Of a stretch of 64,000 nt of DNA, positions 34,957 to 43,857 are shown one piece after another. How positions within the stretch are numbered: the first letter of the stretch is position 1; the number at the start of each line of letters is the position of its first letter. The DNA lies in the NCBI RefSeq assembly GCF_020907985.1, contig NZ_JAJJPA010000025.1, forward strand, positions 1 through 64,000, read 5' to 3'. Position numbers and translations under genes: made by a program. Below the pieces are notes generated by a model. It was not told the origin of the DNA, made no database searches, and saw only the letters and a list, made by a program, of their open reading frames with translations. This stretch comes from Kitasatospora humi (GTDB lineage: Bacteria; Actinomycetota; Actinomycetes; Streptomycetales; Streptomycetaceae).

Positions 34957-35952
34957 TTACCGGCCCTGGGTGGCGCCGAGCAGCGCCTGGGCGACGGGGG
35001 TTCGGTAGTAGAGCACCGTACGGCCGTCACGGGCCCGGTTCAGCAGTCCCGCGCGCCGCAGCACCGCGAGGTGGTCGCCGACCGCGCCCGGGGCCATGCC
35101 GAGGGAGCGGGCGAGCTGGGTGGTGCCGGCCGGCTCGGTGAGTGCCGACAGCAGCCGGGCCCGGGAGCGGCCGAGCAGGTCGGCGAGCGCGTCCGGCACC
35201 TCCGGCTCCGCGGACCCCCAGAGGTCGGCGGTGCCCCTGGCCGGATAGATGATGGCCTTCGGCCAGGCATCGTCGACATGGGCGGCGGTCTGCGGATGGG
35301 TGAAGACGGAGGGCACCAGCAGCAGGCCCTCACCGGCCAATGGCACCACCCGGGTCCGGGAGCGTCCGAGCACTTCGATTCCGCCGTCGTGCCAACGCAG
35401 CCGCGGGTGCAGGCCCGCCAGCGCGGCGGCCCAGCCATGGCGGCCGAGCCGGCCGGCCCGGTGCACCACGTCGCGCTCGCAAATCGCCCGCAGCCGCGGC
35501 CAGTCGGGGGCGAGCAGCGCATGCCAAGCCCGGTCCAGCGCGCCGGCGATCCGCTGCACCACGTCTGGGCTCGCCAGCACCTCGGCGACGGCCGGCGAAA
35601 CCGACGGCTTGGCGCCGCGGCAGTCAGCGATCTCGGCACGGGCGGCATCCAGCGGTGTCGCACGAATGGCGGCGAGGTCGTCCGCCCAGGTCTGGGTCAG
35701 CCCGGCGGCCGGCGGCGGAGCGATGAAGCCGGCGCCGCCCGAGGCGCTCTGCAGCGCCAGCACGCCCGCCAGATCGGTCTCGGCGCACAGCTGTTGGAAA
35801 GCCGGACGGAGCCGCGCGGCCCAGCGGGCGGCAAGCGGGCGGTGCGGAAGGTCGCCGCTCAGGATGTGCAGCACGGTGCAGAGCTCGAAGGCAGGAGAGA
35901 GCGCGAACCGGCTCCGCAGCAGATCGTCGGTACCCACCTCGAATCGCAGCAT
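34957..35952 (-). CDS. ArsR-type regulator with DUF5937 N-terminal domain
   Basis: A 331-residue regulator. N-terminal part MLRFEVGTDDLLRSRFALSP and a long helical sensor (DUF5937-type, as I recall the Streptomyces family), C-terminal ArsR winged helix (TTQLARSLGMAPGAVGDHLAVL, RAGLLNRARDGRTVLYY). It is divergent from the MFS gene at 36019, a typical repressor-pump arrangement, and ends 41 bp before the metG leader peptide on the same strand. Confidence 0.85.
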   Translation of the reverse strand: MLRFEVGTDDLLRSRFALSPAFELCTVLHILSGDLPHRPLAARWAARLRPAFQQLCAETDLAGVLALQSASGGAGFIAPPPAAGLTQTWADDLAAIRATPLDAARAEIADCRGAKPSVSPAVAEVLASPDVVQRIAGALDRAWHALLAPDWPRLRAICERDVVHRAGRLGRHGWAAALAGLHPRLRWHDGGIEVLGRSRTRVVPLAGEGLLLVPSVFTHPQTAAHVDDAWPKAIIYPARGTADLWGSAEPEVPDALADLLGRSRARLLSALTEPAGTTQLARSLGMAPGAVGDHLAVLRRAGLLNRARDGRTVLYYRTPVAQALLGATQGR

Positions 35953-36018
35953 GGCGGGAGCTTACGTCCCGGGACGAATTCATCGCGCATGGCGCTGCCC
36001 CACTGGAGGCTGCCGGAC

Positions 36019-37338
36019 ATGACGAGCGTGATGAGCGAGACCGCCGCAGTGCCGGACGAACCAGGGAACGACGGCGAACCAGTGCGCGGCGGCGAGGCGT
36101 TGAGCAGCGGACCGGTGCGACGGGTCGGCTACCGGGAGGTGCTGGCCCGGCCCGTCTTCCGGCTGCTCTGGTGGACGGGGGCGCTGGGAGTGGCCATGGA
36201 CACGCTGCGGATGGCCACCATCTCCGTGCTGGTGTACTCCGGTACCCGGTCCCCGCTGCTCGGCGGGCTGGCTTTCGGCGCGGGTTTCGCCCCCCAGCTG
36301 GTCGGCTCGCTGCTGCTCGGTTCCCTGGCCGACCGAGGGAGGCCGCGCCTCCTGATCACCGCCGGACAGTTGCTCTCCGCCTGCGCCGCGGCGGTTCCCG
36401 CGTTCGTGCGGTTACCGGTCGGTGCGGCGCTCGTCCTGGTGGCGGTGGTGGCAGCCCTGGCGCCGGTGTCCAGTGCGGCCGGCAGCCGCCTGGTCGCGGC
36501 CGAACTCACCGGTGATGCCTATGTGGTGGGTCGATCATTGAACACCATGGCGACGGCCGGTGCCCAACTGCTGGGCCTGGCCTGTGCGGGGGCGGTGGTG
36601 GGCGGCATCGGTCCGCGTGGTGCGCTGCTGGTGAGCGGCGGCGGCTACCTGTTCGCCGCGCTGGCCGTCCGGCTGCGGCTTCCGAACACCGCGGGCGGCC
36701 GCAGTCAGACAGCGGGGGAGCGCACCGCGCTGGTCCGCAGCAGCTGGGGCGGGGCACGCGCTCTGCTCGCCGCGCCCCGGACCCGCATCGTGCTGCTCGC
36801 CCAGTGGCTCCCACCGGCCTTTGCCGCAGGTGCCGAGGGCCTGATCGTGCCCTACATCGGCCAGTGCGGGCTGCCGTTCGGCGACGCCGGCCTGCTGCTC
36901 GGCGCGCTTGCGACGGGCATGATCATCGGAGACCTGATCGTCGGCCGGTGGCTGCGCCCCGCGTCCCGGGAGCGCCTGGTCGCGCCGCTGACCGCCCTGC
37001 TGGGCCTGCCGCTGACCGCGTTCTGGCTGCGGCCGGGGCCGGCCACCGCCGTCGTGCTGCTGCTGGTCGCGGGCCTCGGCTTCGCGTACGGCCTCGGTCT
37101 GCAACGCCCTTTCCTCGCTGCGGTTCCGGCCGAGTGTCAGGGGCAGGCGTTCGGCCTGCTGGCGGCCGGAATGATGACCATCCAGGGTGTGGGGCCGGTG
37201 CTCTTCGGTGCGGTTGCCCAACTCGGCTCGGCGGCAGGCGCGATGAGCTGCGCCGGCTTCGCTCTGCTGGTGACCGCCGGCTGGCAGGCCCGCATCACTC
37301 AACTTCCGCCTTCTGCACGAGGATTGAAAGGCGAATAG
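36019..37338 (+). CDS. MFS transporter (drug-efflux type)
   Basis: A 439-residue permease from the ATG at 36019 (GGAGG nine bases upstream). Twelve-helix pattern begins with FRLLWWTGALGVAMDTLRMA; the loop motif GSLADRGRPRLLITAG (G-x3-D-R-x-R/K-R) after helix 2 is the MFS motif A, and SSAAGSRLVAAEL follows helix 4. Divergent from the ArsR/DUF5937 regulator, which probably controls it. Its 3' end overlaps the convergent PNPOx gene by about 40 bp. Confidence 0.85.
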   Translation: MTSVMSETAAVPDEPGNDGEPVRGGEALSSGPVRRVGYREVLARPVFRLLWWTGALGVAMDTLRMATISVLVYSGTRSPLLGGLAFGAGFAPQLVGSLLLGSLADRGRPRLLITAGQLLSACAAAVPAFVRLPVGAALVLVAVVAALAPVSSAAGSRLVAAELTGDAYVVGRSLNTMATAGAQLLGLACAGAVVGGIGPRGALLVSGGGYLFAALAVRLRLPNTAGGRSQTAGERTALVRSSWGGARALLAAPRTRIVLLAQWLPPAFAAGAEGLIVPYIGQCGLPFGDAGLLLGALATGMIIGDLIVGRWLRPASRERLVAPLTALLGLPLTAFWLRPGPATAVVLLLVAGLGFAYGLGLQRPFLAAVPAECQGQAFGLLAAGMMTIQGVGPVLFGAVAQLGSAAGAMSCAGFALLVTAGWQARITQLPPSARGLKGE

Positions 37339-38276
37339 GTCGGGTCGCTCCAGGTCAGGGGCAGGGCGGCGACCGACTCCACCACGCCTGCCACGGTGAA
37401 GTCCACCAGGCGTTGGGCGCCGGGGACTTGAGCGGAGTGGGCGGGATCCCAGTCGATCCGGGCGGTCCCGGTGAGTTGTAGGGTGGTGCCGGTGTCCCAG
37501 TCGATGAAGAGCAGGCCGGCGGCCGGGTTCTCGGCCAGGTTGCCCAGGGTGGCGAACATGGCGTTGCCCGCGTAGTCGGGGAAGCGCAGCCGCCCTGGCC
37601 CGAGCACCTCGACGAAGCCGGGGAGACCGCCGCGGTGCGAGGTGTCCAGGTCGCCCGCGCGGTCCGCGGTGGCAATGAAGAAGGTGTCCGCGCTGTTGAC
37701 GAAGAGCTGTTGCGGCAGCGTCAGTTGGCTGGTGCGCCGCACCGGGCCCGGTTGGCGGGCGAGCAGGTCGAAGCCGCGGGCCTGGATGTACTTGGGGCAG
37801 TTGGAGAAGACCTGGTCGAGCGCCACGTGCAGTCCGTCGCCGGTCGCAGTGGCGCGCCCGTTCATCCGCATCCGACGCCGTCTGGCCGGCTCCAAGGCGA
37901 TCATGCCGACCCGGGTGGACCCGCCCAGCACCGCCGCCAGCGGGTCGTGCGGGGTCGGACGGGCCGCGATGGTGACGGCGTCGGGCTCATCGCCCAGCCC
38001 TGGTCGGGCCCGCAGGAACCCGGGCCGGTCGGCGAGTGCGCTCGCCCAGATCCGCCCGTCCGCATCGGCCGCGCCGACCAGCAGCATGGGCTGCGCGGTG
38101 AGGAACTCGGCGGCCACCGCCGGGATCCGGCGGTGCTTGGTCGGCCCGGAGTAGCCGGGACGGTCGAACCCGGCCCGGCGGCGGACCATTTGCTCGCCGC
38201 TCTCGGCGGTGGCGCGTGGCGGGTGCGTCTCCATGGTGTCCGTCCTGGTCGCGTCCATGGCGTCCGTCCCGGTCAT
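37299..38276 (-). CDS. Pyridoxamine 5'-phosphate oxidase-family protein
   Basis: A 325-residue protein with a split-barrel flavin-binding fold: RIPAVAAEFLTAQPMLLVGAADADGRIWASALA near residue 50 and DYAGNAMFATLGNLAENPAAGLLFIDWDTGTTLQLTG near residue 240, each broken into typical strands. These are features of PNPOx-like FMN or F420 proteins fused in tandem. Reads FMN/F420-dependent redox role rather than true PdxH. The N-terminus (MDATRTDTMETHPPRAT) is disordered and several Met starts are possible. Confidence 0.75.
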   Translation of the reverse strand: MTGTDAMDATRTDTMETHPPRATAESGEQMVRRRAGFDRPGYSGPTKHRRIPAVAAEFLTAQPMLLVGAADADGRIWASALADRPGFLRARPGLGDEPDAVTIAARPTPHDPLAAVLGGSTRVGMIALEPARRRRMRMNGRATATGDGLHVALDQVFSNCPKYIQARGFDLLARQPGPVRRTSQLTLPQQLFVNSADTFFIATADRAGDLDTSHRGGLPGFVEVLGPGRLRFPDYAGNAMFATLGNLAENPAAGLLFIDWDTGTTLQLTGTARIDWDPAHSAQVPGAQRLVDFTVAGVVESVAALPLTWSDPTYSPFNPRAEGGS

Positions 38277-38299
38277 CGTGTCCGTCCGGCCGCGGGGGC

Positions 38300-38788
38300 T
38301 TAGAAGAAACCGCAGGTCGGAGTGCCTGCGGCATTGGGGGCGTGGGTGTGCTCGCCGGCCAACCCGGCGGGGGTGTAGATCTCCAGGCGGATGCCGTCCG
38401 GGTCGGTGAAGAAGAGCCCGCCGGAGTCGGAGCCCTCGCCGTGCGGGACCACACCGTCATGGGCGAACTCGGCCCCCAGGGAGCGCAGTACCTGTTCGAC
38501 GGCGCGAACCTGCTCCAGGCTCTCGGCCTCGAACGACAGGTGGTGCAGGCCGGGTGCCGCGGTGTCGAAGCGTCCCTCGCTCTGCTGCCAGAGCGTGATC
38601 AGCGGCCGGCTGTCCCGCCCCAGGAAGACGAAGCGTCCCTCAGGGTCGTCGCGGACCACCTCGAACCCGAAGACCTGCTGGTAGAAGGCGCGCGAGCGGT
38701 CCAAGTCGGTGACGTTCAGGCCGATGTGACCGGTTTTGAAGATGGCGGCCGGCGTGGCGGTCCCGGGCTGTGTGGCTACCTGAGTCAT
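38300..38788 (-). CDS. VOC (glyoxalase-like) family protein
   Basis: A 162-residue VOC protein: KTGHIGLNVTDLDRSRAFYQ and GLHHLSFEAES, with SGGLFFTDPDGIRLEIYTP at the end. His in GHIGLN, His in LHHLSF and Glu in RLEIY are the metal ligands of the fold. Ends HAPNAAGTPTCGFF. Divergent from the CGNR regulator, with operator-like repeats between them. The PNPOx gene follows 23 bp downstream on the same strand, so the two may be cotranscribed. GGGG lies upstream of the ATG. Confidence 0.85.
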   Translation of the reverse strand: MTQVATQPGTATPAAIFKTGHIGLNVTDLDRSRAFYQQVFGFEVVRDDPEGRFVFLGRDSRPLITLWQQSEGRFDTAAPGLHHLSFEAESLEQVRAVEQVLRSLGAEFAHDGVVPHGEGSDSGGLFFTDPDGIRLEIYTPAGLAGEHTHAPNAAGTPTCGFF

Positions 38789-38827
38789 GGAAAACCCCCT
38801 TGTTGCGAGGTCCGGAGCGGCTCCGAA

Positions 38828-38898
38828 CTAACCAGTGAAATGAGTATGGGGGTTAGCCACGAAAGGAGTCAACCGGCTTGCTGTTCGAAGCCGGTTAG
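38828..38898. promoter_or_regulatory. Repeated (C)TAACC/GGTTA(G) sites between VOC and CGNR genes
   Basis: CTAACC (38828-38833), GGTTAG (38851-38856), AACCGGCTT (38871-38879) and AAGCCGGTT followed by AG (38888-38898). The last two form a perfect 9-bp inverted repeat with an eight-base spacer. The cluster fills the divergent promoter region. Confidence 0.55.
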
Positions 38899-38944
38899 AA
38901 TCGTCCGCAGAGGCAGTCAGCAGACCAGTCAGGACGGAGTGTCG

Positions 38945-39496
38945 ATGGCCGAGGAGGCAGTACCGCAGGACCCCCGCCCGCTGCCGGATGAGCCGCTCGT
39001 GGTCGATCTGCTCAACACGCGGTGGAACAACGGCGGCAACCCGCGCGATCTGCTGGCTTCAGTGGACGATCTGGCGTTCTGGCTCCGCGCCAACGGTTTC
39101 GCCGACCAGGTGCCCGCCAATGATGCGACGCGTGACGCGCTGGTCCTGACCCGCGAGGTGATCAAGCGCCTGGTCGACGGCGAGGACGGGCCGCAACTGC
39201 GAGCCGAACTGAACTCCGTGCTGGCCCACGGCTCGGTCCGGCGCTCGCTCGCCGAGGACGGCCCGGCGGAACAGGTGGAGGTCGACGCCCCGGCCTGGCT
39301 GCCCGCCTGGGCGGCCGCCGCCGACTACCTGCGCATGCTCGTCGAGGCGCCGGGCCGGATCCGCTCCTGCGCCCACCCCTCCTGCATCCTGTACTTCCAC
39401 GACACCTCGAAGAACGGCACCCGCCGCTGGCACTCGATGGCCACCTGCGGCAACCGCGCCAAGGCCTCCCGTCACTACGCACGGGCCAAGGCCTGA
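38945..39496 (+). CDS. CGNR zinc-finger (ABATE-domain) protein
   Basis: A 183-residue protein from the ATG at 38945 (GGAG five bases upstream). N-terminal ABATE domain (LVVDLLNTRWNNGGNPRDLL) and a C-terminal CGNR zinc finger: CAHPSCILYFHDTSKN and HSMATCGNRAKASRHYAR, with four zinc ligands (Cys-x4-Cys, His/Cys) and the CGNR signature. This family are probable transcriptional regulators. It is divergent from the VOC gene, the likely target. Its 3' end is the first unit of a tandem duplication. Confidence 0.9.
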   Translation: MAEEAVPQDPRPLPDEPLVVDLLNTRWNNGGNPRDLLASVDDLAFWLRANGFADQVPANDATRDALVLTREVIKRLVDGEDGPQLRAELNSVLAHGSVRRSLAEDGPAEQVEVDAPAWLPAWAAAADYLRMLVEAPGRIRSCAHPSCILYFHDTSKNGTRRWHSMATCGNRAKASRHYARAKA

Positions 39497-39631
39497 CGCC
39501 GCTCGGGCCAAGGCGTCCCGTCACTACGCACGGGCCAAGGCCTGCCGCCGCTCGGGCCAAGGCGTCCCGTCACTACGCGCGGGCCACGGCACCTGCCGCC
39601 GCACGGGCCACGGCACCTGCCGCCATGCCCG
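39461..39631. repeat. 49-bp tandem repeat spreading from the 3' end of the CGNR gene
   Basis: AAGGCSTCCCGTCACTACGC starts at 39461, 39510 and 39559; the 49-bp unit includes the CGNR stop codon region. After the third unit a 24-bp repeat (GGGCCACGGCACCTGCCGCC) occurs twice. The period is not a multiple of three. Confidence 0.9.
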
Positions 39632-39667
39632 CTGTCGGCGCGGCCAGTGCGGCGGCGGTCGCGCCGG

Positions 39668-40468
39668 CTACGGCCGGGGCGTCTTGACGCCGTGGACCGC
39701 CGTGTACTCCGTCGCGAGCCAGGGACCCAACTCATCGACCAGCAGCGCGAGATCAGCCGGATCCGGGCTGCCCGCGCGGGCGATCCCGGCGGCGGCCCGC
39801 ATCTGCGCCCCGCGTTCGGGGTAGTAGTGCGCGAACACGTCGGCGGACTCCGCGAGATCGCTGGTCCAGCCCTGCCACCGCGGCATCACCAGGGTGAACC
39901 CGGTGCGCACCACCTTGCGCGCCGCGCCCCGGCTGAGTGTCGTCAACTCGGCGCCCGCCGCCGCGCGCGCCCGCCAGCGCGGGAGGTAGTCGGCGAGGTC
40001 GCCATTGGTCTCCCGAGCCAGCACGCCGTCCAGTCGGTAGCGGGGGAGGCGCTCGGCGAGGTCCGGCCCGAGCAGCGGTGTGCACAGGCAGGCCAGGAAC
40101 CAGGCCAGGTCGTACCGCTCCAGGTCGCTGAGCAGGCGCTCGGTGCTGAACAACAGCACGCCGCCGCCGTTGAGTTGGGGGCAACGGGCCTGCAGGGCGG
40201 CGAGCAGCTCGTCCGCGCCGGCCCGGTCGGCGTCGGTCGGCTCCCGGTGCAGCGCCAGCAGCAGGTCGAGATCCGAGCGCCCGGCCACCGCCGTGCCGCG
40301 CGGAATGCTGCCGTAGAGGTAGGCACTGTGCAGCAGCTCCGGCCCGAACGCCGCCGTCACCGCCTCCCGCACCGCCGCCACCACCGGCACGTACTCCGCC
40401 GTCACGCGCGTGAGCGACCCCTCGCGCAGCATCAGCCCATCCTGGTCAAGTCCCCGGCGCTGGATCAC
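39668..40468 (-). CDS. Nucleotidyltransferase-domain protein
   Basis: A 266-residue protein from a GTG with AGGAGAGG upstream. LYGSIPRGTAVAGRSDLDLLL carries the GS-x10-DxD signature of the Pol-beta-type nucleotidyltransferases. The helical C-terminal part resembles aminoglycoside nucleotidyltransferase-type fusions (LFSTERLLSDLERYDLAWFL, WTSDLAESADVFAHYYPERG). It could adenylylate a small molecule or protein; no substrate can be named. Confidence 0.8.
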   Translation of the reverse strand: MIQRRGLDQDGLMLREGSLTRVTAEYVPVVAAVREAVTAAFGPELLHSAYLYGSIPRGTAVAGRSDLDLLLALHREPTDADRAGADELLAALQARCPQLNGGGVLLFSTERLLSDLERYDLAWFLACLCTPLLGPDLAERLPRYRLDGVLARETNGDLADYLPRWRARAAAGAELTTLSRGAARKVVRTGFTLVMPRWQGWTSDLAESADVFAHYYPERGAQMRAAAGIARAGSPDPADLALLVDELGPWLATEYTAVHGVKTPRP

Positions 40469-40521
40469 GGTTCACCTCTCCTGGTTCGCGGGGCCAGCGT
40501 GGCGGACGAGGAACCCGCGGG

Positions 40522-40932
40522 TCAACGTGATTCGGGAGGGATGGACGGCAGCCACGGCCCCTGCTCGGGCCGTGCCTCGTCCGCAGTGTCCGGCCAAGGC
40601 GGCATGGTGGCGGCGACGATCAGCAGGGCGGCATCGGGATCGGCGCGGAACTGGAAGGCGACGCCGAGCGGAATGCTCACCGTGACGCCGGGGCGCAGCA
40701 CGGTGGTCTTCGAGTGGCCGTCGGCGGCTCGACGGCGCCACAACTCACCCGAGCCGCCCACCACGTGCCACAACTCCTGCACGGTGGCGTGCGAGACGGC
40801 CCGGGAGACCGCGCCGGGCGCCAGCTCGAAGCGGGCCATGCTGGCCGCTCCGGGGAGCGCGCCGAGCGGTCGCACCGTCGACCCGTCGGGTGCCTCGACC
40901 ATCGGGGCGTCGATCAACTGCCAGGTGTCCAT
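40522..40932 (-). CDS. Cupin-domain protein
   Basis: A 136-residue single-domain cupin. ATVQELWHVVGGSGELWRR contains the first cupin motif, with Glu and His as metal ligands, and VSIPLGVAFQFRADPDAALL the second. Small stand-alone cupins often act in sugar or small-molecule metabolism. It is followed on the same strand by nothing close: the nucleotidyltransferase begins 54 bp further on and may share the transcript. The M48 gene lies 22 bp upstream. Confidence 0.8.
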   Translation of the reverse strand: MDTWQLIDAPMVEAPDGSTVRPLGALPGAASMARFELAPGAVSRAVSHATVQELWHVVGGSGELWRRRAADGHSKTTVLRPGVTVSIPLGVAFQFRADPDAALLIVAATMPPWPDTADEARPEQGPWLPSIPPESR

Positions 40933-40954
40933 GGAATCTTGGTCCTCTCTCAGC

Positions 40955-42178
40955 TCAATGACCGGTCGTCGGTGCCCAGGCTCGCGCGGCCGCGATCCGC
41001 CGCGCGGTGCTCGGATGGGTGGCGAAGAGCAACTCCAGCAGGCGGGGCGGGTCCACGTCGGCCACATTGGTGAGCGCGAGTCGGCGCTGCATCGCGATGA
41101 ACTGCTCCGGGTCCCGGGTCAGGTCCAGGGCATGCCGATCGGCCCGCGATTCGATCCGCCGGCTCACCGCGGCCTGCACCGGACCGCCGAGCGCGCCGAG
41201 CAGCGCCAAGCAGGCGGCCAGCAGCGGCAACGAGCGCGGATCGGCGACATCCGGCACCCCGGCGGACCGGAGCAGCGGGTCAAGCGACATCAGCCGGCCC
41301 AGCACACCGACCGCCACTGCGGCGCCCACCGCGCCCAGCACCGTGCCGCGCGGCACATCGCGGTGCTTGACGTGGCCCAGCTCATGGGCGACCACCAACT
41401 CCACCTCCCGCGGCGCCGCGGTGCTCAGCAGGGTGTCGTAGGCGACGATCCGGCGAGTGGCGCCGAAGCCGGAGACGTAGGCGTTCAGCGCGGTGGTCCG
41501 CCGCGAGGCGTCCGCGACCAGCACCTCCCGCACCCGCACCGCGTCGCGCTCGGCCAGGCCGAGCAGCGCACTGCGCAGCTCACCCTCCGGCATCGGACGG
41601 AACCGGTTGAAGAGCGGCTCGACCAGCAGCGGGAAGAGGAACGAGAACAGCACGGTGAGCAGCGCCGCCGCCCCCGCCGCCGGGAGCCACCACCAGCCCG
41701 TGGACCAGCCGGTGAGTGCGTAGATGCCGAGGGCGGCGGGCAGCATCAGGGCCAGCGTGAGCAGCAAGCCGCGCAGCAGGTCCACCGCCCAGCCGCCCCA
41801 GCCCTGGGTGACCAGGCCGTAGCGCGCCCGCATCACCCGCACCCGGGCGTTGAACGGCACCACGAGCAGCTGCCCCAGCAGGATCAGGGCCGTCGCCCCG
41901 GCCAGCACCTGGGCCGCCCACGAGCCGCCGAACACTCCGCCCGCCCAGGCCACCAGCCGCGCCCCGGCCGGGGTCAGCCCCAGCACCAGCGAGAGCGCCA
42001 GCCCGGCCAGCCGCCCACCGAGCAGCCACGGCAGTTGGGCCCGGCGCAGGGCCCGGCCGCGGGCCAGCTGCTCGGGGGTGAAGTCCGGCTCCGGCGTGAA
42101 GTCCGGCTCCGCCTGCGCCGCTGTCGTCACCGGTGACCGCCTCCGTCGGGTCGATGCCGTGCCTCGTTCGACGCTCAC
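40955..42178 (-). CDS. M48 family (STE24/HtpX-like) zinc metalloprotease
   Basis: A 407-residue membrane protease. The zinc motif is HELGH in LVVAHELGHVKHRD near residue 265; RIESRADRHALDL further on gives the third ligand Glu. Several hydrophobic segments precede it (GRLAGLALSLVLGL, AGATALILLGQLLVV, TLALMLPAALGIYAL), with more after it. The N-terminus has a short repeat DFTPEPDFTPE. Such enzymes degrade or process membrane proteins at the inner face. Starts with GTG; no obvious ribosome binding site. Confidence 0.88.
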   Translation of the reverse strand: MSVERGTASTRRRRSPVTTAAQAEPDFTPEPDFTPEQLARGRALRRAQLPWLLGGRLAGLALSLVLGLTPAGARLVAWAGGVFGGSWAAQVLAGATALILLGQLLVVPFNARVRVMRARYGLVTQGWGGWAVDLLRGLLLTLALMLPAALGIYALTGWSTGWWWLPAAGAAALLTVLFSFLFPLLVEPLFNRFRPMPEGELRSALLGLAERDAVRVREVLVADASRRTTALNAYVSGFGATRRIVAYDTLLSTAAPREVELVVAHELGHVKHRDVPRGTVLGAVGAAVAVGVLGRLMSLDPLLRSAGVPDVADPRSLPLLAACLALLGALGGPVQAAVSRRIESRADRHALDLTRDPEQFIAMQRRLALTNVADVDPPRLLELLFATHPSTARRIAAARAWAPTTGH

Positions 42179-42229
42179 CGTAGAGCATGCAACGGTGTGT
42201 CCACCGGGCTCCCGCGACGGGAACCGCTG

Positions 42230-43387
42230 TCACCGCCGACTGGTCTTCGGCACTCGCTCCACGGCCACCATCGCCGCGTCGTCCCCCAGCCGCCCACCCG
42301 CGTGCTCCAGCAGATCGCGGTGCAGATGCTGCAGCAGGGCGGCCGGCCGCTCGCTGGTCCAGGCGCGGATCCGTTCGGTCAGCGGGTAGAAGGACCGCGC
42401 CTCGTCCCGGGCCTCGATCACCCCGTCGGTGTAGAGCAGCAGCCGGTCGCTCGGCGAGAACGGGAACGAGTCCGCCTGGTACTGCGTCTCCAGCAGCCCG
42501 CCCAGGCCCAGCGGCGGCGCCGGACGGCGGACCTCCAGCGTGGCCACCCGCCCGTGGTGCAGCAGCAGCGGCGGCGGATGCCCGCAGTTGATGATCTGGA
42601 TCTGCGAGCCGTCGTCCGGGATGTCCAGGATCACCGCGGTGATGAACGACTCGGCGGCGTCGTGGACCACCGGCCCGGACGTCTCGTCCTCGTCCGGCGG
42701 GTCGCCGTCGGCGGCCGCGGCGAGGTCCCAGCTGACACTGCCGTCCAGGTAGGCGGCGAGTTCCGGGAGCGAGGCCTGGAGATGGGCGGCGGCCCGGAAC
42801 GCACCGAGCAGCAGCGCGGCCTCGCCGAGTGAGGTCAGCCCCTTGCCCCGCACGTCGCCGACGATCAGCCGGGTGCCGTTGACGGTCCGGGAGGCGGCGT
42901 ACAGGTCCCCACCGATCTGCGCCTCGGCCTCGGCGGCCAGGTAGATCGAGGCGATCCGTAGCGGGCCGATCCGGGTGGGCAACGGGCGCAGCAGCACCCG
43001 CTGCGCCGTCTCGGAGACGGACCGCACCTGTGTCAGCTCGCGGGCGTGCCGCTCGCGCAGCGCCCGGAAGGCCACCACCAGCGCCGAGACCACGACGAGT
43101 GCCACGATCTGGCTCTCGTGGTTGGAGGTGGTGAGGCCGCCGTGCAGGACGCCGATCAGGAACAGCGCGGCCACCGCGATGGCGCTCACCAGGGCGGTCA
43201 ACCGGGCGCCGGCGAACGAGGCGGTGAGGGCGGGCGCCACCACGAGGAGGGGGCCCAGGTGTATGGACGGCGGGGACAGGATGTCCACCACCGTGATCAC
43301 CAGGATCAGCCCAAGCGGCAGGCACACCAGGGCGCGGCCGGAGCGCCGTGGCCGGGCGAGAGCGGTGGATCGCCGCGGGACAGGCAC
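42230..43387 (-). CDS. PP2C/SpoIIE-type protein phosphatase with membrane N-terminus
   Basis: A 385-residue protein. Residues 20-105 contain about four transmembrane helices (VCLPLGLILVITVVDIL, LTALVSAIAVAALFLIGVL), then a SpoIIE/RsbU phosphatase domain with EAQIGGDLYAASRTVNGTRL, VGDVRGKGLTSLGEAALLLG, and C-terminal LLLYTDGVIEARDEA and GDDAAMVAVER, all metal-binding Asp motifs. Such phosphatases dephosphorylate anti-anti-sigma factors. The GTG start has AGAGGAA just upstream. Confidence 0.88.
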   Translation of the reverse strand: MPVPRRSTALARPRRSGRALVCLPLGLILVITVVDILSPPSIHLGPLLVVAPALTASFAGARLTALVSAIAVAALFLIGVLHGGLTTSNHESQIVALVVVSALVVAFRALRERHARELTQVRSVSETAQRVLLRPLPTRIGPLRIASIYLAAEAEAQIGGDLYAASRTVNGTRLIVGDVRGKGLTSLGEAALLLGAFRAAAHLQASLPELAAYLDGSVSWDLAAAADGDPPDEDETSGPVVHDAAESFITAVILDIPDDGSQIQIINCGHPPPLLLHHGRVATLEVRRPAPPLGLGGLLETQYQADSFPFSPSDRLLLYTDGVIEARDEARSFYPLTERIRAWTSERPAALLQHLHRDLLEHAGGRLGDDAAMVAVERVPKTSRR

Positions 43388-43440
43388 GCTTCCTCTTTAC
43401 ACCTCGCCGGGCCCGGGCGCACTGCGAAAGCCGTGGCGGT

Positions 43441-43857
43441 TCAGCTGGTCGGCATCCAGTCGCCGGAGGCGATCAGGGCGGGGCGCTCGCGCAGCCGGGC
43501 GGCGGCCGCCGGGCCGGCGAGGTAGACCCAGGCGGGTTCGGCGCGCCCGGTCCCGCGCAGCGTGACCGGCAGCCGCTCGCGCACGTAGAGGCCGGTGCCG
43601 TCCGGTCGGCAGTCCTCGAGCTCGTCCAACAGCGCCAGCAGCCGCGGGTACTGGGCTGCCCGCAGGGTGAGCAGTTCGCCGACCACCCGGTGGGCCGGGT
43701 CGCGGAGCAGGAACGGATAGCCGGGGCCGTCGTGCAGTGCGGCCCCGTTCAGCACGGCCGGGCGGATCCGGGTGCAGCGGCCCGCCAGGTAGCGGGCGTG
43801 GTTGTGCAGGCCGGGGCGGAGCGTCCCGTAGACGAAGAACGGCAGCTGGTCGGACAC
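43441..43857 (-). CDS. Gamma-glutamylcyclotransferase (AIG2-like) family protein
   Basis: A 138-residue protein with the fold's diagnostic VYGTLRPGLHNHARYL near the N-terminus (YGTLR substrate loop), and the catalytic-type Glu in DELEDCRPDG. This family releases 5-oxoproline from gamma-glutamyl compounds or serves related roles. A GTG start with GAGG upstream. It is followed by the PP2C gene on the same strand, 53 bp apart. Confidence 0.85.
   Translation of the reverse strand: MSDQLPFFVYGTLRPGLHNHARYLAGRCTRIRPAVLNGAALHDGPGYPFLLRDPAHRVVGELLTLRAAQYPRLLALLDELEDCRPDGTGLYVRERLPVTLRGTGRAEPAWVYLAGPAAAARLRERPALIASGDWMPTS

Noticed and set aside
39647..42136. Long plus-strand frame rich in Arg, Gln and His
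   Set aside because: It is antisense to the nucleotidyltransferase, cupin and M48 genes, whose motifs are clear.
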